64,000 bases of DNA from contig CAADRB010000002.1 in the NCBI GenBank assembly GCA_900708905.1, forward strand, positions 4,095,632-4,159,631. The letters run 5' to 3'. Position 1 is the first letter of the stretch. The number at the start of each line of letters is the position of its first letter. Under the pieces are notes generated by a model. It was not told the origin of the DNA and made no database searches. It saw only the letters and a program-made list of their open reading frames with translations. The stretch is from Hymenolepis diminuta. Its lineage: Eukaryota > Platyhelminthes > Cestoda > Cyclophyllidea > Hymenolepididae. Positions 1 to 12,900 of the stretch are shown piece by piece. The translations under genes were made by a program, and so were the position numbers.

Positions 1-1952
1 AATTCTGGTTGTACACCTAAAGGTTAATTTAATTACAGGATTACCAATGCAGTCACATCAATTAACAATGTTTCAGTTGAAAAGTGAATCACTTGATAAA
101 TGACTAATTTAAGCTTAATCTTCCTTTTCCATTTTGAATTATACAAAGGAACGTAATGTTGCTCTACTCCCGAATAAAGCTACTTTAGAAGCTAGACCAG
201 ATTAGGCTAGGTATTTCCTCACAAAACTAATGATCTTCCCACGATTAGCAGGGAACAGTAACCTTTAATGAGTAAGTAGCTCAAGTTTTCGGCTGGACAA
301 ACGTGTATTGGACAAGTGTATATCAATGGGAAGGGAAAAGAGGAAGGAATATGAGAAGGAATTGGAAGGAAAGCGGGAAAAATTAGTACTGAGTGAAAAC
401 AATCCGAATTAAAAGGAATAGGTGAAATGAGGTACGGTAAGCCAGTTGACTGATTTCTCGTCCTTTATTCATTGACAGTTAGAGCAGAGATATGAGTCAA
501 TAGGCGAGCCATACATAAAGAGACTGATCAGGCCTGTGAGTCAGCGTAAGTAGATACTACAAATGTGTCAGAAGAAATGATAATTATTTTCCCCCGACTC
601 CCAATGTTTCTTCTATTAATAAAAATGTTATTTCTTTCTTTATTTCCCCACCGATAAAAGACACTTGATAATTATACTTATTTATTTAAGTCGATCCTGG
701 CTGAGAGTGAGTTTCGTTAATAAACTCGTGTTGACTATAACGTACCTTCTTATCTGCCGTGGGTTATTAGCTTCTGTGTTAAGTTGCAATATTATCGAGT
801 TTTCTAGATTGTTGGCTCTGAGAGATTACTACCGGGAGTTCTAGTTGATTACGTTATAACAAAATCCATTAATACTTCTGCAACTTAGATATAAAAAAAA
901 CATAAAATAGGAGCATATTTTAGGTTAACTTTAATTTGAATTAGACCATTTAATTGTAAAGGATAAAAGAAATAGTCGTTTTATTCATTCATAAGTGGCG
1001 TATAGCCATGTTCCACAAGTGCTTTTTATTTTACTGATTAAACCTGTGATCTATGCATTAATTGCTCTTCTTTAATTTGAAAAATGTCATAAAATGATAA
1101 GATTAGAGATTTTTAATGCTCATCTTGGGTTGAGGAATAGTATCGTTCAGTCTCCCTAGTGAGAAACCGAGTTCTGCCATCTTCTTTATTAGCCACCTAA
1201 CTTAATCAGAAAAATACAGCCAAAACAAAGGAACCAGTTCAAATTCGTTAAAGTGAAGGAGCCTTAATGTAGTAGCCACAAACTGCTTTAAAATTGATAA
1301 TAAATAAATAACAAATAATATTCACTATAATCCACACTGTTAATGTCTTCAATTAACATTAATCCAGAGTAAAGAGAGTAGCAAGTAGCAAGTAGCAAGT
1401 GAAATGCAACTGAGAACATTGTATTTAACTATTTTTCTTCTATTTCAACTGTCGCAGACGATACAGGTTACTAACTATATTGTACCAAGGAAAAATCCAT
1501 AGAAGCCTGCGTTACTCGTAGAACGGTGAGCAAAAAAAAATAATTTTTTAATCCAGTTCCTTATCATAAGTGCATATTATTAAAATAAATTACTATCCAT
1601 AACGGGTCGATCCATCATTACGACTCATTGGAAAAGTTTTAGTTAATTTGATGATAATTTTGAAAATTCTATAAGAAAAGGCATACAATTCAGAAAAGAA
1701 AATATGAGAAAAAACTAGAATTACAGCTAATAATTCACATAATTTGTATTTTTATTTTTCCTGCAAGTATTCTGTTTCAACCGAATTGCAGAAGTGAGTT
1801 TTCGGAGTATTTTTTTTGAAATTGCAAAGATTTAGGTAAGGTATTAAGTAAGATGCAATGCAATATGCTAAGAGGAATACTGTCGAAGCTAATCAAGTTA
1901 CAGATGCCATATTGTCTTGACGCCATATGAGTAATGAAAACAAACAAGAACT
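1..1952. other. AT-rich non-coding flank, no gene seen
   Basis: No open frame with recognisable protein content, no splice-bounded coding block and no RNA gene could be supported on either strand. The only local structure is a short 7-bp tandem (unit GTAGCAA, about three copies) near 1379-1401. Confidence 0.5.
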
Positions 1953-2284
1953 TGCTATAGTCAACAGATGTCTATCATCACCTAGCGATTAGAAATGATT
2001 GATTGGCGATAAGATCTCCACTACAGTGTTCGCAGGCGGTCCCGCTGTGTGTTTTCGTGTTTGCAAATAGATATCTAAACAGGAACCGATCATTATGCCG
2101 AGACTCCGACGACGAGACATGACTGACGTCCAACGAAGAAACGTTTTGTATATAAACCTAATTTACTTATTAATAAATTGAAATAGCTTGCTCGTCACCT
2201 CCGGACTGATCTGGCGACATGAGCGACTTGACTTATTCCATCTATTCGATCGGTGCGGCCCCGATAAACCTCAACGTTATTACA
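1953..2284 (+). repeat. LTR-like inverted-repeat arm, left copy
   Basis: This 332-bp segment begins TGCTATAG and ends TTATTACA, the TG...CA form of a long terminal repeat. It is the reverse complement of 3058-3389 with only two mismatches, both close to the outer end. Read in this direction it has a TGACGTC element near 2124-2130, a TATA box (TATATAAA) at 2149-2156 and an AATAAA shortly after, an order that fits an LTR promoter and polyA signal. The flanking tetramers (AACT before, TAAT after) do not match, so no target-site duplication supports a simple solo insertion. Confidence 0.8.
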
Positions 2285-3057
2285 TAATCTAAAATAAAGT
2301 GCCATCACAATACAATTAACGAAGCTCAGTTCGCTTAAAATTTTTACCAATCCCATCTCAGCTATGTTAAAACTGTTGAAACTGTCGAATATCATTTAAG
2401 TTAATTTATCTTCTCGACCATTGGAAAAATATTAATTAAAGTGTCAAGATCGATTATTCTTAATTGATTATTCGACAAAAATGCATTCAACATCCTATAC
2501 AAGCATTAAATTTTGGAATGCTAACCTTCAATTTAGTAATCCAAAGTATCAAATAAAGTAAGACACTTTTATGTCTCGACGTTACTCTCTGAATCCTCCT
2601 CCATCATAAATTACTGTCATGTAAACTGTTGCTTTATTTAACAATTTGTCCAATTGCAAGTAGTTATCCAAAAGGAAAGATTTCTGGACCGTCATTTTAG
2701 TAGTCGATAGTTTTCAAAATGTTACATACTAATTCCAAGTCTAAATAAGATTCTCTAGGCAATAGTTTGATGCTTTTGTTCTAATCTTATTTATTAATTA
2801 CTTTAAAGTGCTGTATAAATATATTGTACTCTTGTATCGTTCAATAAGCGTGGTTTTTACCGTCGTTTCTTACGAAATCTTATTTTTGTCAATTATTAGA
2901 AATCACAAGCATCTTTCTACTAGAGAAAATTTAGATTACTTTTTGATTTCAATACAGGTTGCGGTTAAACTTAATTTTATTGTAACGTTATTAGTAATCT
3001 ATTTAGATAAAAACCCAAAATTGACTCTTGAAATCACAGAAATTATTACTATTGTCC
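2285..3057. other. Spacer between the two inverted arms
   Basis: This is 773 bp of AT-rich sequence enclosed by the inverted arms. No primer-binding site (TGG...) follows either arm, and no gag, pol or transposase motif is visible. An 84-codon open frame at 2808-3062 is low-complexity and hydrophobic and resembles nothing I know. If the arms belong to one non-autonomous element, this is its interior. Confidence 0.4.
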
Positions 3058-3389
3058 TGTAATAACGTTGAGGTTTATCGGGGCCGCACCGATCGAATAG
3101 ATGGAATAAGTCAAGTCGCTCATGTCGCCAGATCAGTCCGGAGGTGACGAGCAAGCTATTTCAATTTATTAATAAGTAAATTAGGTTTATATACAAAACG
3201 TTTCTTCGTTGGACGTCAGTCATGTCTCGTCGTCGGAGTCTCGGCATAATGATCGGTTCCTGTTTAGATATCTATTTGCAAACACGAAAACACACAGCGG
3301 GACCGCCTGCGAACACTGTAGTGGAGATCTTATCGCCAATCAATCATTTCTAATCGCTAGGTGATGATAGACATCTGTTGGCTGTAGCA
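3058..3389 (-). repeat. LTR-like inverted-repeat arm, right copy
   Basis: Inverted partner of 1953-2284, with no net insertion or deletion over 332 bp. In its own (minus) direction it starts TGCTACAG and ends TTATTACA. Its TATA box points leftward into the spacer, so the two arms carry convergent promoters. The outer flank AAAT does not match the left outer flank AACT. The arm ends about 540 bp upstream of the acyltransferase start codon. Confidence 0.8.
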
Positions 3390-3931
3390 AAATATTAATA
3401 ACGAGCCTTACAAAGCCTATGTATTTAACACACATTTCTGTTATTCAATTAGCAAATGCATGGTTATTTGGTTCATGGAATTATCACTCACTTGCATTTC
3501 AAAGTTAAAGAATTAATAATCTCTATTAGCCGATTTTCAGAGGCGGCAAAATCTAAAACTCTTTTGAAAAGTTGGCAGAGGTAAATCAGTAAATGCAATA
3601 ATTGAATCATAATTTATGATGATAAGTAAATAGGTGAGTAATATATTTAAAGGAATTGGATAATGCCGATAAATGAACCCTAATCTAAAAATTGTATCGA
3701 TATATTTATTATTTGGGGGTATGTTGAATAACAGGTCCACCTAGATCATGCTCTGTAGTGTAATATATCTATTTTAAGCTGGCACAAATCAAGTAAAACA
3801 ATTTTTAAGAAAAATATGCATATGTTTCTGTCGAAACTAAATAATTTTGAGGATAATATTATGTATGGCACTGTTATAGTTAATGATCCAAACGCGGTCG
3901 GTTTAGACGTTAATTTATCACACCTGTGAAA

Positions 3932-6900
3932 ATGATTTGGGCTGTTGTGCTAGCTGGCTATTTAGCCATTGTTCCTATTTTTGTTTTAACCTGTGTCCTT
4001 TTAATCTTTCTTGATATTCATATTCTCCCTCGTATATACATTAGTATTTTGGACCCAATCATGTCGGTAAGTTCTATTACTTTTGTAGTCATTTTTCGTA
4101 GTACACAGCCCGCCAAATGGGCAAGCGATCAATGTCCACTGCTAGCTTGCAGAGTGCAGAAGAGGATGATAAAAATTCGACTAACAATTATGTTGACGGA
4201 AATCTAATTGAGCGAGAAGTCACATTGGTCGAGGGAAGCATTCAATTGAGTGATGATTTCAAAAACCAGGAAAAAGGTTTCAAACTCCATCTTCCAATGT
4301 ATCTTCTGAAATCAGGCGTTGAAGCTATTATTGAGGATGACGTTACGAAACGCTTCTCATCAGCTGAACTTCGAGTCTGGAATTTACTTGGTCGTAATCA
4401 GAACTACTATTTTCACAAGTATTAGAGTATGCTTCTTAATTTTATTAATTTAGCACCTCTTGTAAACGAACTCTAACTGCCCTTTGGTTCCTGGGATTCG
4501 TCATTCGCTATGTTTTTCTTTTCCCGAGTCGACTTGCTGTATGCTTAGTTGGAGTCGCATTAACTTATATCTGTGGCATTGTTAAAAACGCTTATCCGAA
4601 CACTCGACTCGGAAAGTGGCTTGCTGGTCCCGGTTATCAGCGTTGCATGCGTCTTAATCTTTGCCCTTATGCTGCTATTATCCGTTTCCACAATCCGTAA
4701 GTTTTCACAAGTGTATTTCTTAATCTTGCATTTTTTTCATATGTATTATTTCCTATTTCAGTGAAAATCGTCCTAAACCAAACACAATCTGTGTTGCAAA
4801 TCACACAACTCCTGTGGACTTTACCGTACTGGCTAGTGACAATACTTATGCAATTGTAAGTTGTAAAAAATTTTTTTTCTCAATTACGTAACCCACTTTC
4901 TCTGCTCAAATAGCTTAAATGATTTTAGTTATCTTATTAGTAATTATAAGAGCCTAGTTTTTTTTCTACACCCTGACGATTATTACCGTTTATTTTTTGC
5001 GGAATATCGCTGGTTAGGAGATTTATAATGGTGATAGAGCTAGGCTCTAGATTCTCTCTTTTATTTATTTTCAGTCATAATCATGTTTGTACTATTTTAT
5101 TTTTGTTTATCACATCTGAAAATTGTCACCGTGATCATTATCATAACATTCTACTAATGTGTAAGGTATTCGGATGAATGAGTTCATTCACGTGTTTTAG
5201 CACTATTAAGAACACTGGTACTTGAAAACATTCTCTTTGTTGTTAATAAGGTCTATTTCTATGGTAAATATAAGTCTAAATCTTCTTTGAAAGGAAATTA
5301 TCTTTTTCAGTCACTAGGTTGAGAAACTGGCATATTACTGTTTTCTGACTAATAAGAATCGCATCCATTTTGTATATCCTTGAGTGAAAGACGATACTTG
5401 TTCTTAAGTTTAGAGCTTCCATTTAGCCACTTGGAGTAGAAAAATTCTGTTTCCTAGTCTACCGTAGTGTAATTGTTTTTATTTTCTAACTCTTGGTTTC
5501 TGCGTTCTACTTTCTCTAGTTTTTCAGTTGAATCTGTTTATACTTTGTGATGGCTAGGGCTAGTTGTTTGGTACTTCTGTTTACGTTAGTTCACGAGTTC
5601 CATTAGCTTAGTACTGTCAGTTTAATTGTGTTTCATTATCTCTATTTCTATTTCGTGTAGAATTTATCGGATTCAAGTGCACAATTTGGATATATAGTTA
5701 GGGCTTTGATATGAAAAATCTCTAGTAGAATCTGTTACGGTTTATCTGAACATCCCATTCCTTAAGCCCAATTTATAGAACAGAGAATATGAAATTGAAT
5801 ACTGTTTTTTTCTTGTCTCCCCACTTAATGTCGAGTACTATAGAAATAATAGTTTACCGTATTTTTATCATATTCTAGATTCATTGCAATGAACTTTAAC
5901 CATTCAGTGTTCTCGCACCCGAAGAGCATATTAAAACCACAAGATCAGAAAAAACTGTTAGTAAAGCTTTATGTTGAAGGTATGAATTGAAATCGAGTTG
6001 AATTTTGTTTTCTCTGTAGAATTCACTGGTTTTAGGGTAGTTATTTCTATATAAGCACGTAGGGAAATTTGTGCATATAGTTAGGGATTTGATAGGGGAA
6101 ATTTTTCTATTTGGCAAATTGTGCGGACATCACATTCCATTAGTGGAATTTTAAGTGCAGAGAATGTGCATTATGAATATTTTTCTTTCGCTCAAATATA
6201 ATGAAAACTTTTTCATCACAAAGATCATTAGGTTCCAATTTTCAGCAATGAATTTTAACTACATAATGGCCCCACACCTGAATACCATATTGGGCCCATA
6301 CGATCGAAAATATAATCAGTTAAACCCCTTATTAGAGTTGGACAGGTTGATGTGTCGTCTTTATTTCAACATTTCTTGGTGGTAGAAGAGCGTGATGTTT
6401 CAGGGTTTTTGTGAGGACTTCTCAAAGGCTCGAGCTTTATCCTTTAGATCTTCCTGTTTTACTTTTTGAGGACTGTCATGTGAAAAATTGCACTGGATAT
6501 CGATCTCATGATCTAGCATGATCTGATATAAGTTATAAATCGTTTTATAACGTAAATGAGTTTATTTTGAACTGCATGTGTTTAAAAGATTGAGTGTTGA
6601 CACCTGCAGAGCGTTTACTTGGTTCTCTTCGAAGATAAATGAACTAAAAAGTAATTTATGCTCCTCAGCTATCGAGCAGACAAAGGACTATTATTTGTCT
6701 TGGTAGTTTTGTATACTCATATTACCACCAGCACGTTCTAAGTACACATGTTCAATCATGTAGGTGTTGTGATATGTTAGGGACCTCTGGAATGAACCTG
6801 ATCATCTAGTAGCTGTTGGCTGTGGAACTTTCGATCGATATATTTAGATACGTTAACTCTAAGTTTCTCTAAACACCAGATAGATTTTGATTTCTGCACA

Positions 6901-9900
6901 TGATGAATGAAATCTTTTTATAAAATGTATGTAAAGTTTTACAAATTTTAAGTGTAGAATCTCCGTTTGTACTTCTTTCTCTTTGAAATTATATTAAAAT
7001 TGCCCTTATAATTCATCTATACTATTCGATTTCTTATCTTTCTTTTTGCAAAATCTACTTTACAGCTTGTGTATACCTTCTATTCCTTTAATCGAATTAG
7101 AGGTCTAGTAAAGACTAATTGATGTGTTTTTTTGCTATGCTTCTTTGCCGATGTTCAAGATGAATTTACGCGTTATAAATAATGTGCTTTAAATAGTAGA
7201 AAATATATCACTCTAAAGTTAGTATTTTTATCAATTTTTCGTTCTTTGTTTATCTCAGCTCCATAGCCAACAAGCTTGGAATGAGACCAAACAATGGCAA
7301 GTAAAATATAGTCGCATGCTTCGAATTATTCGAAAACTGTTCCGTTTACAATGTTACATTTTACGCAGGCTCAATAGCGGTCAATATGTGAAATCATAAG
7401 TTACGTGTCCGATACTCATACAGTGAACTGAATAATCGACTATAGCGACACTCCTATGTCCAAGATAAGTATTTAAAAATCACTTTCCTCTAAAGTGCTT
7501 GTCATTAGTCAAACAAGCAGATGCATAGATTTATTTTTATCTGTTTAGTGGTATTGTATCATTTTCGGGTTATTATTAAAACTAGCCATTGGCTTATCGT
7601 CAAATAAACCATTTAAAGACACTTCCTTAGCTTTTTAACCAAATTGTAAAGAAATTATCCCGGAGTCGCTCTTTATGAGAAACTTGTATTATCCATATAT
7701 TGATCATGTCCTCTGGTTACCCGCGTCACTAAGTGTGCACGGATGGGTATTTGCCTCATGGTCTTTGACTCGACGGTCATCCATATTGATCTCTGGACCG
7801 ATAGCACATTTGAAATTATTTCGTAGTACCATTGTAATTTGCCTTATTTGTTTAACTTATTATCTTCTATTTTCAAATCTATAGATTGGTCAACGACAAG
7901 GAGGCTTCTTCGGTCTAGTGGAAAATGTCCTATCCTGTGCGGTGCCGACTATTTGGTTCGATCGTGGTGAGGTGTTTGATCGATCCGCTGTGACGGATCG
8001 TATGAAGGAACATGTAGCCACCCCTGGTGCTCTTCCCATCCTTATCTTCCCTGAGGGTACCTGTATAAATAACACCTCCGTGATGAAGTTCAAGAAGGGA
8101 TGCTTTGAAGTCGGCGCTGTCATCCATCCCGTTGCTATCAAGGTACGAATGATGGATCACTCGAATTTTCATTCTGATATTAGAAAAATGAACCCCATCA
8201 CCTATATCACTCCATTACTGAAGGATAATAAGTTAACATGGGCTATTTTTTCGAAAGTTCAGTTATATTGATCTGTGAATGTATGGTCGGAGGCGAGTTT
8301 CTCAGTCTTAGAGACTCTAAGGTTATAGCTCATACCAGTTCTAACTTTAAAGGCGGGAGTAATTCCCCCAGTCGTAGACTTTAAATCTTGAGCAATTCCC
8401 AATGGACGATTTCTCTTCTGGTAACGAACAAATTAGAACGGCCTTACTATGATGTGCCATTGAGAATATGTAAATGAAAGTAGGTCTTCACTCACGAAAA
8501 CCTACATTCGCACAAGTGCCTTCAAGAGCAACTGTTTTCAAATAGTAATCTGAAAAAAACTCCTAAGAACAAAGGGATACTAATAAGAACGATACTTCTT
8601 TACTTTTCAAAGCTGAACAATCGTATTTCCATTTCTCCCTTCAATAAATGACTTATTGAAAATTATACATCTTTCTGCCGCACTCGTATATTCGGCACGT
8701 ATTTTAACTAATCGTTTTATTTTGACAAAGTAAACTCCTTAGTTCTTTAAAATAAATATCTAAATACAATTGCCTTTGATATAACCACCTTAGAAGTTAC
8801 TTTTGAATTTACTGCATGATGTTTATGCGTAATAAACTCTGAAGTCTCTTCGAAGGCTTTAAAGTGATAGTACATTTAACCTACTGAAGAGAACATTTGA
8901 TAGTCCTTAATGCCCGTTAAGAACTTCACTAATGTCAATTAGATATGCCTTCTTTTTAAGGCATTCGTTATTTATCTAAATTTTTTAATCAACTCTCCGA
9001 CTTTTACACATTACATTGTAGAATATTAAAATAGCGTTTTGTGACTGCCATCTTTATTGTGATTATTGCTGCATTGTTGACAGTTTAATTATCTGATGCT
9101 CCTCTCTCACATATCTTTAGTTGTAAAGGCAAGCTCTTAAAATTGGTGAACTCTCAGTGGGTAAATTTTTCCAGTGCATATTTTTTGTACAAAATAACCG
9201 TTCTACTCAGTTAGAGTGATTTATAATTGTTATACCCTAATTAGCCTAAAAATCTCAGAACTCAATAGTAACACGTACTTGTCTTAATGCTTGGCTTTAC
9301 TCCAAAATTATGCAAGTCAGCGACCCCGCATATTGACACATTTTAACAAATGTGCAGATTTTTATGAATGATTAACAATAAATTGTTTATTTAATTTTCC
9401 TTGGATAAACTTATTCATTTTATCCAACAATTCAAGAATAAAATACCTACCATGAAAACTCTCTGTTCTTGAAATTTGAAAGTAGAAATTCTATTGATTA
9501 AAGGACGGATTGGTTATCCTCATGAATCTTGGAACGAGAGTCGATTTTCGCCTTAATGTATACCGGCGCTGATAAATAGTGTCCAAAAGTAAACAGATGA
9601 CGAAGAGGCATTGGAAACTTAAAAGTAAAAATAATAAATGATGGAACAGTCTGTGGATTTTCAGTCCTTCTAAACGACACCTAGATCATCAAAGTTGATG
9701 AAGGCTTAACGGGCACAAATACTTTTCTAGTTCAGTGTTCACGAAATTGTTTGCTACCACCAATGGGATTGTGGTTTCCTCCTTAAAATTGGATCCTGTG
9801 TTGTTGACCATTTTCGAGGTTTTATAGAACTCAGTTCTTGTAAATAAGGATTTCCAATCACCTACCACTTTTATCGCCGATCTTCCATTTCATCTGTCTT

Positions 9901-12900
9901 CTCATAGCTTCGGGAAGGCGTTCATAATGACAATGGACAGCTCTCCAGAGTATTGGTCGGGCCGATGATTGCACTGGGCCCCCGGTGTTTCGGGATGCCA
10001 CGACGAGGGAAGGTCATGTAGGTTGATTTCCATTGGTCTCTATTTTGGTTTGAAAGTTAAAGTTTCGTGCCGAGAACAGGAATTTTCTCTATGGTTCACC
10101 CAGATTTTGACATCAACATAAAGCGTCGTCCGGTACCCAAACTGTAAAGAATTATGAATCTCTTCCACCGTTTCCTCCTCCAGTGAAACGAGAAGTTGCC
10201 TTTTCAGATTGTCAAAAAGTTGCTCATCCAAACCATTGATATTTGGCGGGGAGTGTATAAGGGAGTTATTTAGGTCACGGTAAATGGAGAAGAAGATTGG
10301 GGAACACTGTTCCATTTGCAAGAGAAGCAGTTTTAGCAAGACCGATCTCCTCGGGTTCATAGCATTTATCATCCGCCGGCCCCAATTGCTTGGGAGGGAA
10401 AACCAGCTTTGGCTTAGCCCGAATGTGGTTGGACTGACCAAGAAATTTTAGAGACAATCTTGGTGGACGATGTGAATTTTTGAGGATGAAAAATTATGAT
10501 AACCTTTCCGTCTCAATCCGGCATATTTGATTTGTCTGGTGATCACACAGACAAGAGTTCGGGACTGATTGTTACTTGGGCACGGTAGGCTCGGAGGCAA
10601 GTCATGTTGAAACGTTTTTAGGCATGGAAGATTTCATAGAGTTGCTTTTGCATTATCTCTGACTGATGGGTAAAACTTCATGTCATCACTGGCCGCCTCA
10701 ACAGGAGTTGTAGTAAGAAGCATCCGAGGAGAGGCTGGTAAAATCGGAGATTGAGTGGAGTTTTTAGAATGTGGAGGAACGGTGGTACCAAATGCATTGG
10801 AAACATCATGAGACATTTTGACCTAATATTTTTCAGAGAGAACCTTTATAGCTGAAGATAAGCTCTCAAACATTTTGTAAAGAACTGAATAAGTCACGGT
10901 TTGTTGAGAAATCGAAGACTTGTTTGCTTTCAGCATTGTCAGAATCGTCAGAGAGGGTAAATTATGTGTGCTCTCCACTTTTTAGAACCTAATTAGCCTA
11001 CAAAAGCCAAAACTCAATAATATTGCGTAATGGCCTTATTGGTAGGCCTTATGCCAAAATTCTGTAAAAAAACGACTCCGTCAATTTAGCATATTTTAAC
11101 AAGTATGCAGGTTTTATAAATAATTAACCATAGATTGTTAATTAAATTTTTATTGGATAAAAATCGATATAGTCGAATTAAAGTTAGAGATGCCAAATAA
11201 AATGTAACGACCTAAGTTGATAAGTACTGCTATAGCAACGCATCTGATTGACTGCTCGATAGCTGTATTGTATGTAGTCCTTCAATAGGGTATGAAATAA
11301 AGATGTTTTCCCAGACATAGCCGATGCGAGTAACTTGATCCTTTTAAGGATGAGACTAGATCATACAACACTACCTTATTGTGTTTGAACTAGAGAGTTC
11401 TTAATTTTGTGGTATTTTCCTCAACCAAAGCAATTCGGTGAATTCCGACTTCCAATTGTAGAGTTCTTACATATACCACTTGTTATTCCGATTTTTCCAT
11501 CTCCAGAGGTGTTACATTAACATCTTATTTTAATGGTATCGTTATTGGGACTATTTAAAAATCTACACATTTAATTACTGAAATCTTAACGCTTGATTCA
11601 CTTGGGCTGGGTATTACTAAGTTAACATTTAAGTTTATTAATACCATAATTCGAAATGAGTCCATACTCAGACAGAGGAACGCTGGGTATTTCTGAAGGG
11701 TTTAGAAACCGTCTTGTGATCTCGTTTATTTCACTATTAAAAGGTTTCTTTAATGTCTAGGATACGACCTAGACAGATTTAAAATTTATTATCTTGGGAA
11801 AATTCCAACAGAGGAATTATTAGGTGATATTAAAGGTATTTATACAACTCCGGAGGGGGAAAACCAAGTCATATTTGCAGCTAAAGACATTCAAGCCCCA
11901 CTCGTTAAAGTTAAGGTCCAATTATTTTACATTTACTCCCGGATGCAATTTAACGTAATGAGACCTTGCTATTTTTAATACTGGCGGAGTAGCAATTGAG
12001 TTAAAAAATTGGCTGTTCTCCTTCATTGTTTTTGTCTTCATTAATCTATCATAGTCTGTTAAAGTATTTTGAATTAATTTAATCAAAATTTAGTAGTTTA
12101 TTGTTAATGGAATGAGCTGGGATTACAATTCTGATTGAGTTTTTCTTTTATTTAAGCGTCTATTATTAACGTAAGAGAAGATAATAATATTCACGTGTTA
12201 AAGGGTAGTTATCAAATACAGAGTGGCTAGGGAAAATCATGCTGTTCAGTAGGTATCGTAGTTGACTCCAAAAACGTGCTTTGTAGATTCGATGTTGTGT
12301 GGGCTAATTCAAGCTGTTTAGGTTTGTATCCTCCCAACCTGACAAGCCATGTATTTAATCCGCAGTCTCTTTAATATCTTTCTAACGCCCCTATCTCTTG
12401 CAGTATGACCCCAAGTACGCTGACTGCTTTTGGAACAGCAGTCAGGATGGTCTGTTCCATTATTTGGTGAAAATGATGACCTCCTGGGCAATGGTTGTTG
12501 ATGTGTGGTATCTGCCTCCTGAAACTGCACTTCCCGGAGAAGATGGCATCAGCTTTTCTAGTCGTGTCAAACGGAAGATTGCCACTTGCGGAGGTTTGGT
12601 CGATTTAGAATGGTAGGTTTTCTAGAACTTAATAACACCAAACTATAACTTCAATTTTTATTTATGCTCCTTTTGATCCATCATATTTCTTAAATCTGTT
12701 GGAAGAAGCGTTTTTCTCAACAGTTATCTTGAGTAGAGGGGTATCATTCTGGAGTCTCTCTGACTGAGACATTTGCATTCTGCTATTTCTGCCATTGACT
12801 AACTCACTTAATCATTACGCCGATGGTGCAGTGGTAAACGTGTACGTGTGCCAAGTCGGAGGTCACAGGAAAGCCAACTGCATTGCTCAACTAGAGGGCT

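Larger units (their letters stand above)
4856..7884 (+). other. GPAT intron 4 with a diverged internal tandem duplication
   Basis: A 3,029-nt intron. Two imperfect direct copies lie at about 5655-5945 and 6015-6300. Shared landmarks include ATATAGTTAGGG followed by TTTGATA, CATTCC, CAGAGAATRTG and GCAATGAAYTTTAAC, the last at 5886 and 6246, 360 bp apart. No coding content was recognised. A GC-richer stretch at 7690-7810, just before exon 5, is unexplained. Confidence 0.5.

Noticed and set aside
3926..3931. GTG at 3926 as the GPAT start
   Set aside because: GTG is not a usual eukaryotic start; the ATG at 3932 gives the expected N-terminus.
12817..12890. A functional tRNA gene
   Set aside because: Box A is good, but box B is degenerate, no acceptor stem pairs, and a second similar copy has a shared non-tRNA tail; a SINE fits better.
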